DNA of 45,689 bases from an uncultured Nitrospiraceae bacterium (GTDB lineage: Bacteria; Nitrospirota; Thermodesulfovibrionia; Thermodesulfovibrionales; Dissulfurispiraceae), in the NCBI GenBank assembly GCA_903822005.1, contig CAIJNL010000012.1:1-45689 (forward strand). The letters are read 5' to 3'. Positions 9,068 to 16,893 of this stretch are shown in pieces (position 1 is the stretch's first letter; every line of letters starts with the position of its first letter). Under the pieces are notes generated by a model that did not search any database, was not told the DNA's origin, and saw nothing but the letters and a program-made list of their open reading frames with translations. Both the position numbers and the translations under genes were made by a program.

Positions 9068-9721
9068 ATGAACGAGCTATCACGACAGATAAATGTGCTC
9101 AACCTGCTGTTGGCAGCTACTGTAATAGTTGTCGGCATGATGCTCATTGTGCCTTTGTTTTCCGACGAGACAAGTCTGCCCTCTTTCGCACCTCCTGCTG
9201 TTGTGGAAAAAAAGGTTGAGCCTGTCCCCGAGAGCCAGACACCGCAACTTCAGGACTACGCGGTCATATCCGGGAAGAATCTATTTCATCCGGGCAGGAT
9301 AGTGCCTGCACAAAAAAAGGACGAAGTTATCCAGAGACCTGATTTCATTCTATACGGCACACTAATTTCCGATACCGTGAGCATTGCCTATCTGAGCGAT
9401 ATTAAGACCCCTCGTTCGACACCCGGACGAGGTAAACGACAGACAGGGTTGAAGCTTGGCGAGATTATGAGCGGTTATACGCTCAAGGAGGTGCAGCCGG
9501 ACCGTGTTATAATGGTCCGCGGTGATGACCGGATGGAGATAAAGGTGATTGCGCCCGGAGGGAAAAACCGCGGGTATGACGGGCCGGCCCCACCAGCATC
9601 CCCGGCTGTGACCCCACAAACGTCCAGACCTGCAACAGGTAACATAATACCTGCGACGCCGGATGGACCGAGAGCCCCCGTAACCCGATCCTTACGGAGT
9701 CGGCAGAACCTTCGTCCGTAG
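9068..9721 (+). CDS. gspC: Short GspC-like protein: HR domain without PDZ
   Basis: GspC normally connects the inner-membrane platform to the GspD secretin. The 217-residue protein has a membrane helix (about 10-30), a linker, and a homology-region domain (about 60-165; DYAVISGKNLFHP, FILYGTLISD, TLKEVQPDRVIMV). The C-terminal 50 residues are rich in Pro, Thr and Arg and look disordered. The PDZ domain found in many GspC proteins is missing. It is the last gene of the operon and no gspD follows. The call rests on the HR-like pattern and position. Confidence 0.72.
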   Translation: MNELSRQINVLNLLLAATVIVVGMMLIVPLFSDETSLPSFAPPAVVEKKVEPVPESQTPQLQDYAVISGKNLFHPGRIVPAQKKDEVIQRPDFILYGTLISDTVSIAYLSDIKTPRSTPGRGKRQTGLKLGEIMSGYTLKEVQPDRVIMVRGDDRMEIKVIAPGGKNRGYDGPAPPASPAVTPQTSRPATGNIIPATPDGPRAPVTRSLRSRQNLRP

Positions 9722-9772
9722 TGTAAGGGAGACTATTTCCGGGTCCGTAAGGGCCGGTATTCATAACTTGTC

Positions 9773-10462
9773 ATGGACATCTCTAAAAACCTTATAAGGA
9801 TACCCCTGTTCTCATCGCTAAGCGAAGATGAGATCGCCGAGATACGCCGCTGCATGGAGATCCGGGCGTTTAAAAAAAGAGAGACTATCTTTTCCGAAGG
9901 AGATCCTCCGAGCAGGTTCTTTGTGCTTATTTCGGGCAAGGTAAAGATCACGAAGATGTCACATGAAGGTAAAGAGATCATTATAGAACTTATCTCAAAA
10001 GGGGATTTCTTCGGCGGTTTTGCGGTTTTAAAGGGATTTCCATACCCGGCTAATGCGGTTGCAATGGAAGATTCGAGTGTGCTGCGCATAGGCCGGCCCG
10101 ATCTGCTGCGGATAATAGAGAGGTTTCCAAACATCATGTACCAGATCACTGCGCACCTTTCGGAACGCGTCAGGGAATTCCCTGATACGCTTAAGAATAT
10201 CGCGCTGGAAAGGGTAGAGTCGAGGATATCATCTCTACTGCTCAAGCTGGCCGAAAAAACGGGCAAAAAGACAGCAACCGGAGAGACAGAGATCGATATG
10301 AAGCTTACCAAACAGGATATCGCCGAGATGGTAGGCACAACTGTAGAGACCTCGATCAGGGTAATGAGCAGGCTTACGAAGGCCGGACTGATTAAAAATA
10401 CGGGCGGCCGGATCATAATAAGGGACAGAAAAGGGCTATTAGCCGCAGTGAATCCTTCGTAA
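9773..10462 (+). CDS. CRP/FNR-family transcriptional regulator
   Basis: Effector-binding transcription factor of 229 residues. The N-terminal cyclic-nucleotide-binding-like barrel covers about 8-125 (FSEGDPPSRFFVLISGKVKI, GDFFGGFAVLKGFPYPANAVA). A dimer helix follows, then a winged helix-turn-helix at about 178-205 (LTKQDIAEMVGTTVETSIRVMSRL). There is a single Cys, so it is not a classical [4Fe-4S] FNR; the ligand is unknown. It lies 51 bp after gspC and 281 bp before the por operon, in the same direction, and could act on either. Confidence 0.9.
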   Translation: MDISKNLIRIPLFSSLSEDEIAEIRRCMEIRAFKKRETIFSEGDPPSRFFVLISGKVKITKMSHEGKEIIIELISKGDFFGGFAVLKGFPYPANAVAMEDSSVLRIGRPDLLRIIERFPNIMYQITAHLSERVREFPDTLKNIALERVESRISSLLLKLAEKTGKKTATGETEIDMKLTKQDIAEMVGTTVETSIRVMSRLTKAGLIKNTGGRIIIRDRKGLLAAVNPS

Positions 10463-10507
10463 GCATTCATAAAGAATATAAACAGAAGAATCATGTCTCA
10501 ATGCGTG

Positions 10508-10546
10508 GCGCCACATAAATGTGCAGTAATGCCACATTGCCACATG
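10508..10546 (+). promoter_or_regulatory. Cluster of CCACAT repeats upstream of the por promoter
   Basis: CCACAT occurs three times (10511-10516, 10532-10537, 10540-10545). The last two lie within a tandem pair of TGCCACAT. The palindrome CACATAAATGTG covers 10512-10523. The cluster is about 100-130 bp upstream of the sigma-54-like promoter, the usual distance for an enhancer-binding activator site. The binding protein is unknown. Confidence 0.4.
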
Positions 10547-10639
10547 TCCTCGCGGTCAATATGCGCTCCGGCACACTGTTAACCTGATAATCTTTTGAAA
10601 TATAAAAGCTTTTTTTAAGGCGGTAAATTGCGGATATTT

Positions 10640-10661
10640 TTGGCGTAAGATTTGCTATAAT
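10640..10661 (+). promoter_or_regulatory. Sigma-54-type -24/-12 promoter overlapping an extended -10 box
   Basis: TTGGC at 10640-10644 and TTGCT at 10652-10656 place GG and GC exactly 12 bp apart, as in the sigma-54 consensus. Transcription would start near 10667. The same bases contain TGCTATAAT, an extended -10 box for the housekeeping sigma factor, with no good -35 box. Either or both could drive the por operon. Confidence 0.55.
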
Positions 10662-10743
10662 ATCCCTGCAGTAATCACACGTTGTCCATATGACAGCGCT
10701 TCAATCTTACTATCATCAATCGCAGCCAAGGGAGGTTAACAAA

Positions 10744-11322
10744 ATGGCAGACAGTCTGGTAGAGATCAGATGGCACGGCAGGGGTGGTCAGGGGACCGTA
10801 ACTGCAGCCAAGGTTTTTGCTGATGCATGTCTCAGCGGAGGCCGGTACACGCAGGCATTTCCTGAGTACGGACCTGAGAGGGCGGGGGCGCCGTTGAAGG
10901 CATACAACAGGATTGGATCCAAGCAGTTGAGGCTACATTGCCCGGTGACCAAGCCGAATATCGTTTCAGTAGTGGACGCAACACTGCTGGACGCGATAGA
11001 CATCACGGACGGTGCTCCTGATGATGCATCTTTCATTATCAACACCTCAAAAGAGCCCAAGGAAATAAGGGCAAAGATCAAGGCAAAAAGCACGCAGAAA
11101 GTATTCACTATTGACGCAACAACTATCTCTGTTGACACGATCGGGAGGGTGATGCCTAACACGCCGATGGTTGGGGCGCTTACAAAGGTATCAGGACTGC
11201 TGAGTCTCGAGCATGTTCTTGAAGACATGACCAAGAGTTTTGGCAAGAAATTTTCCCAGAAGATCATTGACGGCAATATACAGGCGGTCACGCGGGGATT
11301 TGGGGAGGTAAAGGAAGGATGA
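10744..11322 (+). CDS. porG: 2-oxoacid:ferredoxin oxidoreductase gamma subunit
   Basis: Gamma subunit of a pyruvate- or related 2-oxoacid:ferredoxin oxidoreductase. The 192-residue protein has the family start EIRWHGRGGQGTVTAAKVF and the pattern FPEYGPERAGAPLKAYNR. I chose the ATG at 10744 because it follows AAGGGAGGTT at a good distance; an in-frame ATG at 10690 lacks such a site. It is the first gene of a tightly packed gamma-delta-alpha-beta operon and overlaps the delta gene by four bases. Confidence 0.93.
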   Translation: MADSLVEIRWHGRGGQGTVTAAKVFADACLSGGRYTQAFPEYGPERAGAPLKAYNRIGSKQLRLHCPVTKPNIVSVVDATLLDAIDITDGAPDDASFIINTSKEPKEIRAKIKAKSTQKVFTIDATTISVDTIGRVMPNTPMVGALTKVSGLLSLEHVLEDMTKSFGKKFSQKIIDGNIQAVTRGFGEVKEG

Positions 11323-11612
11323 AACTGAAGACCTGGAAAGAATTACCGGCAGGGGCGGTCATAACCGAGCCCGGCAGCGCAAGAAATTTCAAGACGGGAT
11401 CATGGAGATCTTACCGTCCGAGATGGATAGAAGAGAATTGCATACAATGTCTTTTCTGCTGGGTATATTGTCCTGACATGTCCATAGTGACTAAAGAGGG
11501 CAAGATGACCGGCATAGATTATGATTTTTGCAAAGGATGCGGAATTTGTGCCCTTGAGTGTCCCGGCAAGAAAGGCCAGAAGGCTCTGGTCATGGAAGAG
11601 GAGGGCAAATAA
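11319..11612 (+). CDS. porD: 2-oxoacid:ferredoxin oxidoreductase delta subunit, 2x[4Fe-4S] ferredoxin
   Basis: Ferredoxin-like electron-transfer subunit of 97 residues. Two classical [4Fe-4S] motifs are visible: CIQCLFCWVYCP and CKGCGICALECP. The N-terminal part (GSARNFKTGSWRSYRPRW) is typical of PorD/VorD. Its job is to pass electrons from the thiamine-diphosphate and Fe-S centres of the alpha-beta core to external ferredoxin. ATGA overlap with porG; porA starts on the next base after the stop. Confidence 0.95.
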   Translation: MKLKTWKELPAGAVITEPGSARNFKTGSWRSYRPRWIEENCIQCLFCWVYCPDMSIVTKEGKMTGIDYDFCKGCGICALECPGKKGQKALVMEEEGK

Positions 11613-12797
11613 ATGGGCAAGAAGATAGGAATAACCGGAAATGAAGCTATAGCTAACGCGATGAGGATAGCGAACCCTGATGTATGCGGCGCGTTCCCCA
11701 TCACCCCTGCAACAGAGATAATGCAGCGTTTTTGCACCTTTGTATCTAACGGGGAGGTAAAGACCGAGACCGTTCTTGCAGAGAGCGAACACAGCGCCAT
11801 GAGCGCCTGTATTGGCGCTTCTGCAGCCGGAGGCCGTGTTGCAACAGCGACAGCCGCGCAGGGACTTGCCCTCATGTGGGAGATGCTGTTCATCGCATCG
11901 GGACTGAGGCTGCCCATTGTCATGGGTGTTGCTAACAGGGCGCTTTCAGCACCTCTCAATATCCATGGAGACCATTCAGACGGCATGGGCGCGCGCGACT
12001 GCGGGTGGATACATCTTTATTGCGAAGATGCCCAGGAAGGCTATGATAACATGCTCCAGGCCTTCAGGATAGGCGAGCATAAAGACCTGAGACTGCCGGT
12101 CATGGTCGGCATCGACGGCTTTATAACCAGCCACTCGATACAGACCGCTGAGTATCTGGATGACGATGTAGCCAGGAAGTTTGTGGGTGAATACCAGCAG
12201 ACCCTGCCTGCACTGCTTGACATCAAGAACCCCGTCAGCATGGGCGCCCTGATCCTTACCGACTATTACCACGAATACAGGAAGGCCCATGAGCAGGTAA
12301 TGATGAGGGTCTTCAAGGTTGTAGAAGATATCGGCAAGGAATTTGAAAAGATCTCAGGCAGACCTTATGGCCTGTTTGAGAGCTACAGACTGGAAGATGC
12401 CGAAGTTGCCATTGTAGTAATGAGCTCGGCAGCCGGCACCACGAAGGAAGTAGTTGATGAATACCGCGCAAAGGGCATCAAGGCCGGACTGCTCAAACCC
12501 AGGCTTTACAGACCTTTCCCGTACACGCAGATCGCCGAAGCCCTGAAGCATGTCAAGGCAATAGCAGTGCTTGACCGTGCGGACTGCTGGGGCGGGTCAT
12601 ACGGGCCGCTCTTCACCGACATTACCGGAGCGCTCTATGGATTAGACAAGAAGCCGGTACTCATTAACAAGATTTACGGACTTGGCGGCAGAGACTATAT
12701 GCCCGACCAGGCTGAGTATACCTTTAATGAATTAATAGACCTTGCGAAGGGCGGCAAAGTAAAGGCTGTCAAAGAATATATCGGAGTGAGGGAGTAA
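11613..12797 (+). CDS. porA: 2-oxoacid:ferredoxin oxidoreductase alpha subunit
   Basis: Alpha subunit of 394 residues. The N-terminal domain (about 1-230) shows the family patterns GNEAIANAMRIANPDV, FPITPATEI and ESEHSAMSACIGASAAGGR. The transketolase-like C-terminal domain includes KGIKAGLLKPRLYRPFP. Together with the beta subunit it binds substrate and CoA. The exact substrate (pyruvate or another 2-oxoacid) cannot be read safely from sequence; pyruvate is most likely from the subunit layout. The enzyme may run towards acetyl-CoA or towards CO2 fixation. Confidence 0.93.
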   Translation: MGKKIGITGNEAIANAMRIANPDVCGAFPITPATEIMQRFCTFVSNGEVKTETVLAESEHSAMSACIGASAAGGRVATATAAQGLALMWEMLFIASGLRLPIVMGVANRALSAPLNIHGDHSDGMGARDCGWIHLYCEDAQEGYDNMLQAFRIGEHKDLRLPVMVGIDGFITSHSIQTAEYLDDDVARKFVGEYQQTLPALLDIKNPVSMGALILTDYYHEYRKAHEQVMMRVFKVVEDIGKEFEKISGRPYGLFESYRLEDAEVAIVVMSSAAGTTKEVVDEYRAKGIKAGLLKPRLYRPFPYTQIAEALKHVKAIAVLDRADCWGGSYGPLFTDITGALYGLDKKPVLINKIYGLGGRDYMPDQAEYTFNELIDLAKGGKVKAVKEYIGVRE

Positions 12798-12798
12798 T

Positions 12799-13737
12799 AT
12801 GGCGACACCACTGAACTTAAAAGAACTGTCCAAAAAAGAGGAGCTGTTCACGCCGGGGCACAGGCTGTGCGCGGGCTGCGGAGCGCCGATAGTTGCCAAG
12901 ATGGTAGTTATGGCGGCGGAGCATCCATTAGTAATGACAAATGCGACCGGATGTCTCGAAGTATCGACCTGCATATCCGAGAACACCGCATGGAAAATGC
13001 CCTGGATACATAGCGCATTTGAGAATGCCGGCGCGACAATAGGCGGAATCGAAGCCATGTACCGTTCCCTGAAAAAACAGGGCAAGATCAAGGAAGATAT
13101 CAAATTCATAGCCTGGGGCGGCGACGGCGGCACCTATGACATCGGTCTGCAGGCGCTTTCGGGTGTTATGGAGCGCGGTCAGGACGTGCTTTATGTTTGT
13201 TATGACAACGGCGCTTACATGAACACCGGTATACAGAGATCATCTGCCACTCCGCTCGGCGCTGACACTACTACCTGCCCGGCAGGCAGCGTAGTGCAGG
13301 GCAAGCCGCAGGGAAGAAAAGACCTTGCCAAGATCATAGCTGCGCATCAGGGCACTTATGTAGCGCAGGCATCACCGAGCAACTGGCAGGACCTGATGAA
13401 GAAGGTCAGAAAGGCACTTGATCACAAAGGCCCGTCCTTTATGAACATTATCGCGCCGTGTAACCGCGGCTGGAGGACCCAGCTTAACGATGCTATCCTT
13501 ATGTCAAGGCTGGCAGTAGATACCTGCTACTGGCCGTTGTTTGAGATACAGGATAACATAACGACCATCACCTACAAGCCCAAAGAGAAGAAGCCGCTTG
13601 TTGACTTTCTTAAGCCGCAGGGCAGGTTCAAGCACCTCTTTGCTCCCGGCAATGAAGCCATTCTGAAGCAGGCACAGGATGATGTTGATGCCTACTGGGA
13701 AAGGCTGCTGAAGGAAGAGGCCTGTTTCGCAAAGTAA
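12799..13737 (+). CDS. porB: 2-oxoacid:ferredoxin oxidoreductase beta subunit
   Basis: Beta subunit that binds thiamine diphosphate and a [4Fe-4S] cluster. The 312-residue protein has N-terminal cysteines in LCAGCGAP, a further Cys in NATGCLEVSTC, and the thiamine-binding region GGDGGTYDIG followed by YDNGAYMNTG. A later Cys lies in IIAPCNRGW. Length and motif order are as in PorB. It is the last gene of the operon, one base after the porA stop, and is followed by a strong terminator. Confidence 0.95.
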   Translation: MATPLNLKELSKKEELFTPGHRLCAGCGAPIVAKMVVMAAEHPLVMTNATGCLEVSTCISENTAWKMPWIHSAFENAGATIGGIEAMYRSLKKQGKIKEDIKFIAWGGDGGTYDIGLQALSGVMERGQDVLYVCYDNGAYMNTGIQRSSATPLGADTTTCPAGSVVQGKPQGRKDLAKIIAAHQGTYVAQASPSNWQDLMKKVRKALDHKGPSFMNIIAPCNRGWRTQLNDAILMSRLAVDTCYWPLFEIQDNITTITYKPKEKKPLVDFLKPQGRFKHLFAPGNEAILKQAQDDVDAYWERLLKEEACFAK

Positions 13738-13771
13738 TTAGGCAGTAAGTAAGACTCAAAGTACAGAATAG

Positions 13772-13804
13772 AGGCCCTCGCGAATTGCGGGGGCCTTTTT
13801 TTCT
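13772..13804 (+). terminator. Rho-independent terminator of the por operon
   Basis: Ten-pair GC-rich stem (AGGCCCTCGC against GCGGGGGCCT, one G-T pair) with loop GAATT, followed by a run of T. It lies 34 bp after the porB stop. Confidence 0.92.
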
Positions 13805-13827
13805 AACAAAATTAATCTTATGACCGA

Positions 13828-13968
13828 CCTTGAGCTGAAGCTGCCTCTTGGCTCGCTAAATTAAATAAGATTACTGAAATAACGCATAATCAAAATTACG
13901 CTCGGCAGAGTAAATCGAAAATTATCGCAACGACAGTACCGAGCCATCGAGTCAGCTCCTGCTCAAGG
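13828..13968. repeat. Dispersed 141-bp hairpin element, copy C
   Basis: One of three related elements in the window. The ends form a long imperfect inverted repeat: CCTTGAGC at 13828-13835 against GCTCAAGG at 13961-13968. An inner TTGGCTCG (13848-13855) faces CGAGCCA (13940-13946). It shares the TGCCTCTTG and CATCGAGTCAGCT blocks with the other two copies. Several bases differ from them in pairs that keep the stem. It lies between the convergent porB and lipid kinase genes. Confidence 0.85.
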
Positions 13969-13998
13969 TATTTTTATACTGACTGATTCCTTGGTTGG

Positions 13999-14976
13999 CT
14001 ACGATGGTACGATCAACTTGATGGCGTCTTTGACTACATCAATCTTTGCTGGAGCTCTGCCTGCATAATCGCCGTCTATCTGCATGCGGCAGGAGCCCTT
14101 GATCGAGATTTCCTCAGTCCGGAAATAGCTTATGTCTTTCAATCCGAGTGATCTGCCCGAAACAATGGCCATCAGCAGACGCATAAGGTCGACCTTCCTT
14201 TTCTTGTGAAAGAGAAAGACATAGAGATAGGGGGACTTCAGATCAGCGTCTGGTGTAATTGAAAAGTTGCCGCCGTAGGCCGCGGCCTTGCTTATGATAG
14301 CAATATATCCGGAAGCTCTAAGCGAGCCTTCTGTTAATTGAATGTGGTCCCTATGGACCTGGAACCTTCCACCTTTGATATCTTCGGGTTCCTTAACGGT
14401 GGCCTCAATTTCGAGTTCCTCAGGCCTGTAGCCGATTAGTGCTCCAAGACCGCTTAAGACATAGGCCGCCTGGCCCGACAAATTCTTGAGTCTAACGTTG
14501 ACGCCATAAACAGCATCACCGTCGTAACCTAATCCTGCCATCAGCAGGAAGTGGCGTGAAACGGCAGGCTTCTTTTCGAGGTCTGAGCCGGGCTGGTAAG
14601 TTATTCTTCCCAGGCTTACGCATTCTGCCCTGCCGGTAAGAGCTGCTTCGAGCGCCTCCCGGGTATTCAGCGGTATGCCGATTTCGCGCGCGAGCACAGA
14701 GGTTGTGCCGAGTGGAAGAATGGCCATAGGGGTTTCAGAGTGCAGCAGTCCGTTTGCAACTTCGTTATAAGTACCATCTCCGCCCGCGGCAAGGACCATG
14801 GTATTCGGGAGCACTTTTGCATCCTTTGCAAAGGATTCGGCATCTCCGCGCCTGGAGGTGAGCATCACATCCACTTCAAGTCCACGGTTTCTCATATAGG
14901 CCTCGGCAGCGCATATCTTTTTGTATGCCCCGCCGCCTGCAACAGGATTTCCTATGAGGACGATCTTTTTTGTCAC
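13999..14976 (-). CDS. Diacylglycerol/lipid kinase family protein (YegS/DgkB-like)
   Basis: Cytoplasmic or membrane-associated lipid kinase of 325 residues. It has the N-terminal GNPVAGGG loop, the nucleotide-binding motif AAGGDGTYNEVANGL (near residue 65) and the C-terminal MQIDGDY block. The likely substrate is diacylglycerol or a related lipid; this cannot be settled here. The GTG start overlaps the bioW stop by four bases, so the two genes are co-translated although no direct pathway link is known. Confidence 0.88.
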   Translation of the reverse strand: MTKKIVLIGNPVAGGGAYKKICAAEAYMRNRGLEVDVMLTSRRGDAESFAKDAKVLPNTMVLAAGGDGTYNEVANGLLHSETPMAILPLGTTSVLAREIGIPLNTREALEAALTGRAECVSLGRITYQPGSDLEKKPAVSRHFLLMAGLGYDGDAVYGVNVRLKNLSGQAAYVLSGLGALIGYRPEELEIEATVKEPEDIKGGRFQVHRDHIQLTEGSLRASGYIAIISKAAAYGGNFSITPDADLKSPYLYVFLFHKKRKVDLMRLLMAIVSGRSLGLKDISYFRTEEISIKGSCRMQIDGDYAGRAPAKIDVVKDAIKLIVPS

Positions 14977-15740
14977 CTTTTTATCGACTCCAGGATAACG
15001 GCCCTTCTTTCGAGGTAATTGATCGTTTTTTCGATATCTGCATCAGGCCGGAGGAAAAAGACCCTTCCGCCATGCATCTCACCAAGGCGTTTGATATTCG
15101 GGATCCGCAGATATCCTGTGGCCCGGGATGCCACATATCCCGTAGTATAGTCCGGATCGTCCGAGATGCAGATCTCAGCAATGATATCTTTGCAGGATAC
15201 GACCTTGGATGCCAGTATAAGGGCCTCTTTAACCGTTACCGTGTAAATTTTCATGGATGCCAGTCTTTTGTGCAGTATTTTTTCAGACATGCTGTCTATT
15301 CCGAGGCGCGATACCCTTATGCCGCGCGCCTTGTCAGGTTCGAGACGCCTTCCTGATTGGGACGATATCAGCGAAGCTCCGCGCATTGTTTTTTCGGACC
15401 TAAGCACCCTGAGCGCTGCAGCCATGGCACGGTCCGAAACACCGAGTGCAGAAACCCTGCTGACGATTATGTTCCAGGCAGATTCTGGTGACAAGCAGTC
15501 TGCCGTAGTGACGGGCAGAAGGGGTGCTTTGACCGGACGCTCTATTATTGACTCCAGGGTGATGACTATTGTGTCCGGCCGGCCCCGGGGGTGTTCGAGT
15601 GCCCTTGCAATATAGTCAGAGCATATCCTGTCAATCTTTTCGGCGCCATATATGCCTTCGGCTCCGGAAATATGGAAATCCGCTCCAGGTCCGGCTTTCG
15701 GAGGAAGTTTTGTTGAGGCCTTCATTCGTATGTTCCACAT
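14973..15740 (-). CDS. bioW: 6-carboxyhexanoate-CoA ligase (pimeloyl-CoA synthetase) BioW
   Basis: Activates pimelate to pimeloyl-CoA, the entry step of one biotin route. It has 255 residues from the chosen ATG. BioW patterns are visible: MWNIRMKAS at the start, DFHISGAEGIY, and RVSRLGID. The start at 15740 matches the usual BioW N-terminus; a longer frame from 15788 would add a hydrophobic stretch not found in the family. No strong ribosome site precedes it. Biotin synthase (bioB) lies elsewhere at 32898-33866, and bioF, bioA and bioD are not in the window. Confidence 0.87.
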   Translation of the reverse strand: MWNIRMKASTKLPPKAGPGADFHISGAEGIYGAEKIDRICSDYIARALEHPRGRPDTIVITLESIIERPVKAPLLPVTTADCLSPESAWNIIVSRVSALGVSDRAMAAALRVLRSEKTMRGASLISSQSGRRLEPDKARGIRVSRLGIDSMSEKILHKRLASMKIYTVTVKEALILASKVVSCKDIIAEICISDDPDYTTGYVASRATGYLRIPNIKRLGEMHGGRVFFLRPDADIEKTINYLERRAVILESIKR

Positions 15741-15882
15741 AAGGGATATAATACAAAAAAAACACATCTTAATGCGCTGTAATCTCACTATGAAGAATGA
15801 GGGACGGACAAAAGGAAATTTTTATAACTGTGACAGCCGGTGAATGCCGGAAGGTGGAACTCCAAACAGCAGAAAAACCGCG

Positions 15883-15957
15883 TTACGCTTTGAACGAAAA
15901 AACGTACGCTGTGGCAAACAGAGGGAACATAATGACGAACAGGTTAAGAAAGTCCAT
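15883..15957 (-). CDS. 24-residue hydrophobic mini-protein
   Basis: Short open frame starting MDFLNLFVIMFPLFATA and ending FSFKA. Almost the whole length is one hydrophobic helix, so it is probably a single-span membrane peptide. An AAAGGGG ribosome site lies eight bases before the ATG. Upstream are a TATACT -10 box and a CRP-type palindrome. Size and type recall small subunits of membrane complexes, but I do not recognise the family. It lies between the regulator gene at 16041-16757 and bioW, all in one direction. Confidence 0.55.
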   Translation of the reverse strand: MDFLNLFVIMFPLFATAYVFSFKA

Positions 15958-15995
15958 GATATATACCCCTTTCTTTTGTGATCAGGCTTACACCC

Positions 15996-16044
15996 TGATT
16001 CAAGTATAAAGCAAAAGAGAGGGGCGGCAGGTGACAAGGGTCAC
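15996..16044 (-). promoter_or_regulatory. CRP-type operator and -10 box ahead of the mini-protein gene
   Basis: On the minus strand TGTGA-CCCTTG-TCACC (16031-16045) matches nine of ten bases of the CRP half-sites. The inverted repeat is exact over 16031-16044, centred at 16037.5. A TATACT -10 box at 16003-16008 predicts transcription from about 15996 and there is no good -35 box. The palindrome is then centred near -41.5, the class II activator position. It overlaps the stop codon of the regulator gene. Confidence 0.6.
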
Positions 16045-16757
16045 AAAACGAGTGATTTTTCGAGGAACAGGGGCTTAAGCACGATATCCCGGTTTTCTAT
16101 GATCTCTATCTCACCGTCCTTTATAAAACGGTTCATCAGGCGGGTGACGGTTTCACGGGCGAGATGGGAATAGTCCGCTATATTCTGGTGCGTGAACTTG
16201 GAGCTTATGACAGTACCCCGCGCGTCCTTGTATCCATAATATCCGCTGATTATCCTGAGCACTGCCCGAACCCTGCTCTCGGCATTAGGAAGGCTGAGGA
16301 CCTTTATCATCATCCATGCCTCTCTGAGCCGCGAGCAAAGTATCAGTATTGCCTGCTTGGCGACCTTTTCGTTTTTGAGCAGGTAGTCCTCGAAATCTTT
16401 TTTGGATATTATGACTATGTGCGTTTCTTCGAGCGCTATGACGGATGCCGGAGACGTTTTTCCGTCGAGCAGGGCCATCTCTCCGAAAAAATCGCCCTTT
16501 TTATGTATCGCTACGATATGCTCCTTGCCGTCAAGTCCGGAATGGACGACCTTGACCTTGCCGGAAAGGATTACATACATGTAGTTAAGGGTGTCTTCTT
16601 CCAGAAGGATTATCTTGTTTCGTGAAAAATGTTTTTCAATGAATATATGGCTCAATTCGGAGAACTCTTTGTCTGAGAGGCCCTCAAAAAAAGGGATACT
16701 TTTCAGTAGATGGTTTGTTTTATCTTTTTTGCTTTTCCTGATGGCAGCTTTCAACAT
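16041..16757 (-). CDS. CRP/FNR-family transcriptional regulator
   Basis: Transcription factor of 238 residues. It has a cyclic-nucleotide-binding-like domain (about 20-140; ILLEEDTLNYMYVILSGKVKV, GDFFGEMALLDGKTSPASVIA) and a C-terminal winged helix with the recognition pattern FTHQNIADYSHLARETVTRLM. It has a single Cys, so no FNR-type Fe-S cluster. I chose the ATG at 16757 after GGGAGG; a TTG 11 codons earlier would place coding sequence over a perfect palindrome. It probably controls the mini-protein gene just downstream. Confidence 0.9.
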   Translation of the reverse strand: MLKAAIRKSKKDKTNHLLKSIPFFEGLSDKEFSELSHIFIEKHFSRNKIILLEEDTLNYMYVILSGKVKVVHSGLDGKEHIVAIHKKGDFFGEMALLDGKTSPASVIALEETHIVIISKKDFEDYLLKNEKVAKQAILILCSRLREAWMMIKVLSLPNAESRVRAVLRIISGYYGYKDARGTVISSKFTHQNIADYSHLARETVTRLMNRFIKDGEIEIIENRDIVLKPLFLEKSLVL

Positions 16758-16773
16758 GTCCTCCCGTATCCAC

Positions 16774-16789
16774 TGCGGTTGTAACCGCA
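16774..16789 (-). promoter_or_regulatory. Palindrome before the CRP/FNR-family gene
   Basis: TGCGGTTGTAACCGCA has perfect seven-base arms. It lies 16 bp before the ATG of the regulator gene and could be an operator for autoregulation or a small RNA hairpin in the leader. Confidence 0.45.
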
Positions 16790-16858
16790 AACTGAATACT
16801 CCATTACATTAATATAATAACACAAATAATTGAGGCTGCAAGCCTGCTGCCCGGCGGT

Positions 16859-16887
16859 TTTACGTTAATGCCGGGGTGAGTTATAAT
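16859..16887 (+). promoter_or_regulatory. Promoter placed for a leaderless transcript
   Basis: TTTACG (16859-16864), a 17-bp spacer and a perfect TATAAT (16882-16887). The predicted start falls on the A of the ATG at 16894. Confidence 0.5.
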
Positions 16888-16893
16888 AGAGGA

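Noticed and set aside
9690-9752. Inverted repeat CCTTACGGA...TCCGTAAGG at the end of gspC
   Set aside because: The loop is 45 bases, no T run follows, and one arm is in coding sequence. It may be chance; no role can be supported.
10690-10743. Upstream start for porG giving 18 more residues
   Set aside because: No ribosome site at 10690. The ATG at 10744 has AAGGGAGG at the right distance and matches the usual PorG start.
15822-16037. 71-codon minus-strand frame covering the mini-protein region
   Set aside because: It has no ribosome site, overlaps the promoter and operator, and is Cys/Phe-rich without a motif. The 24-residue frame is better supported by its ribosome site and promoter.
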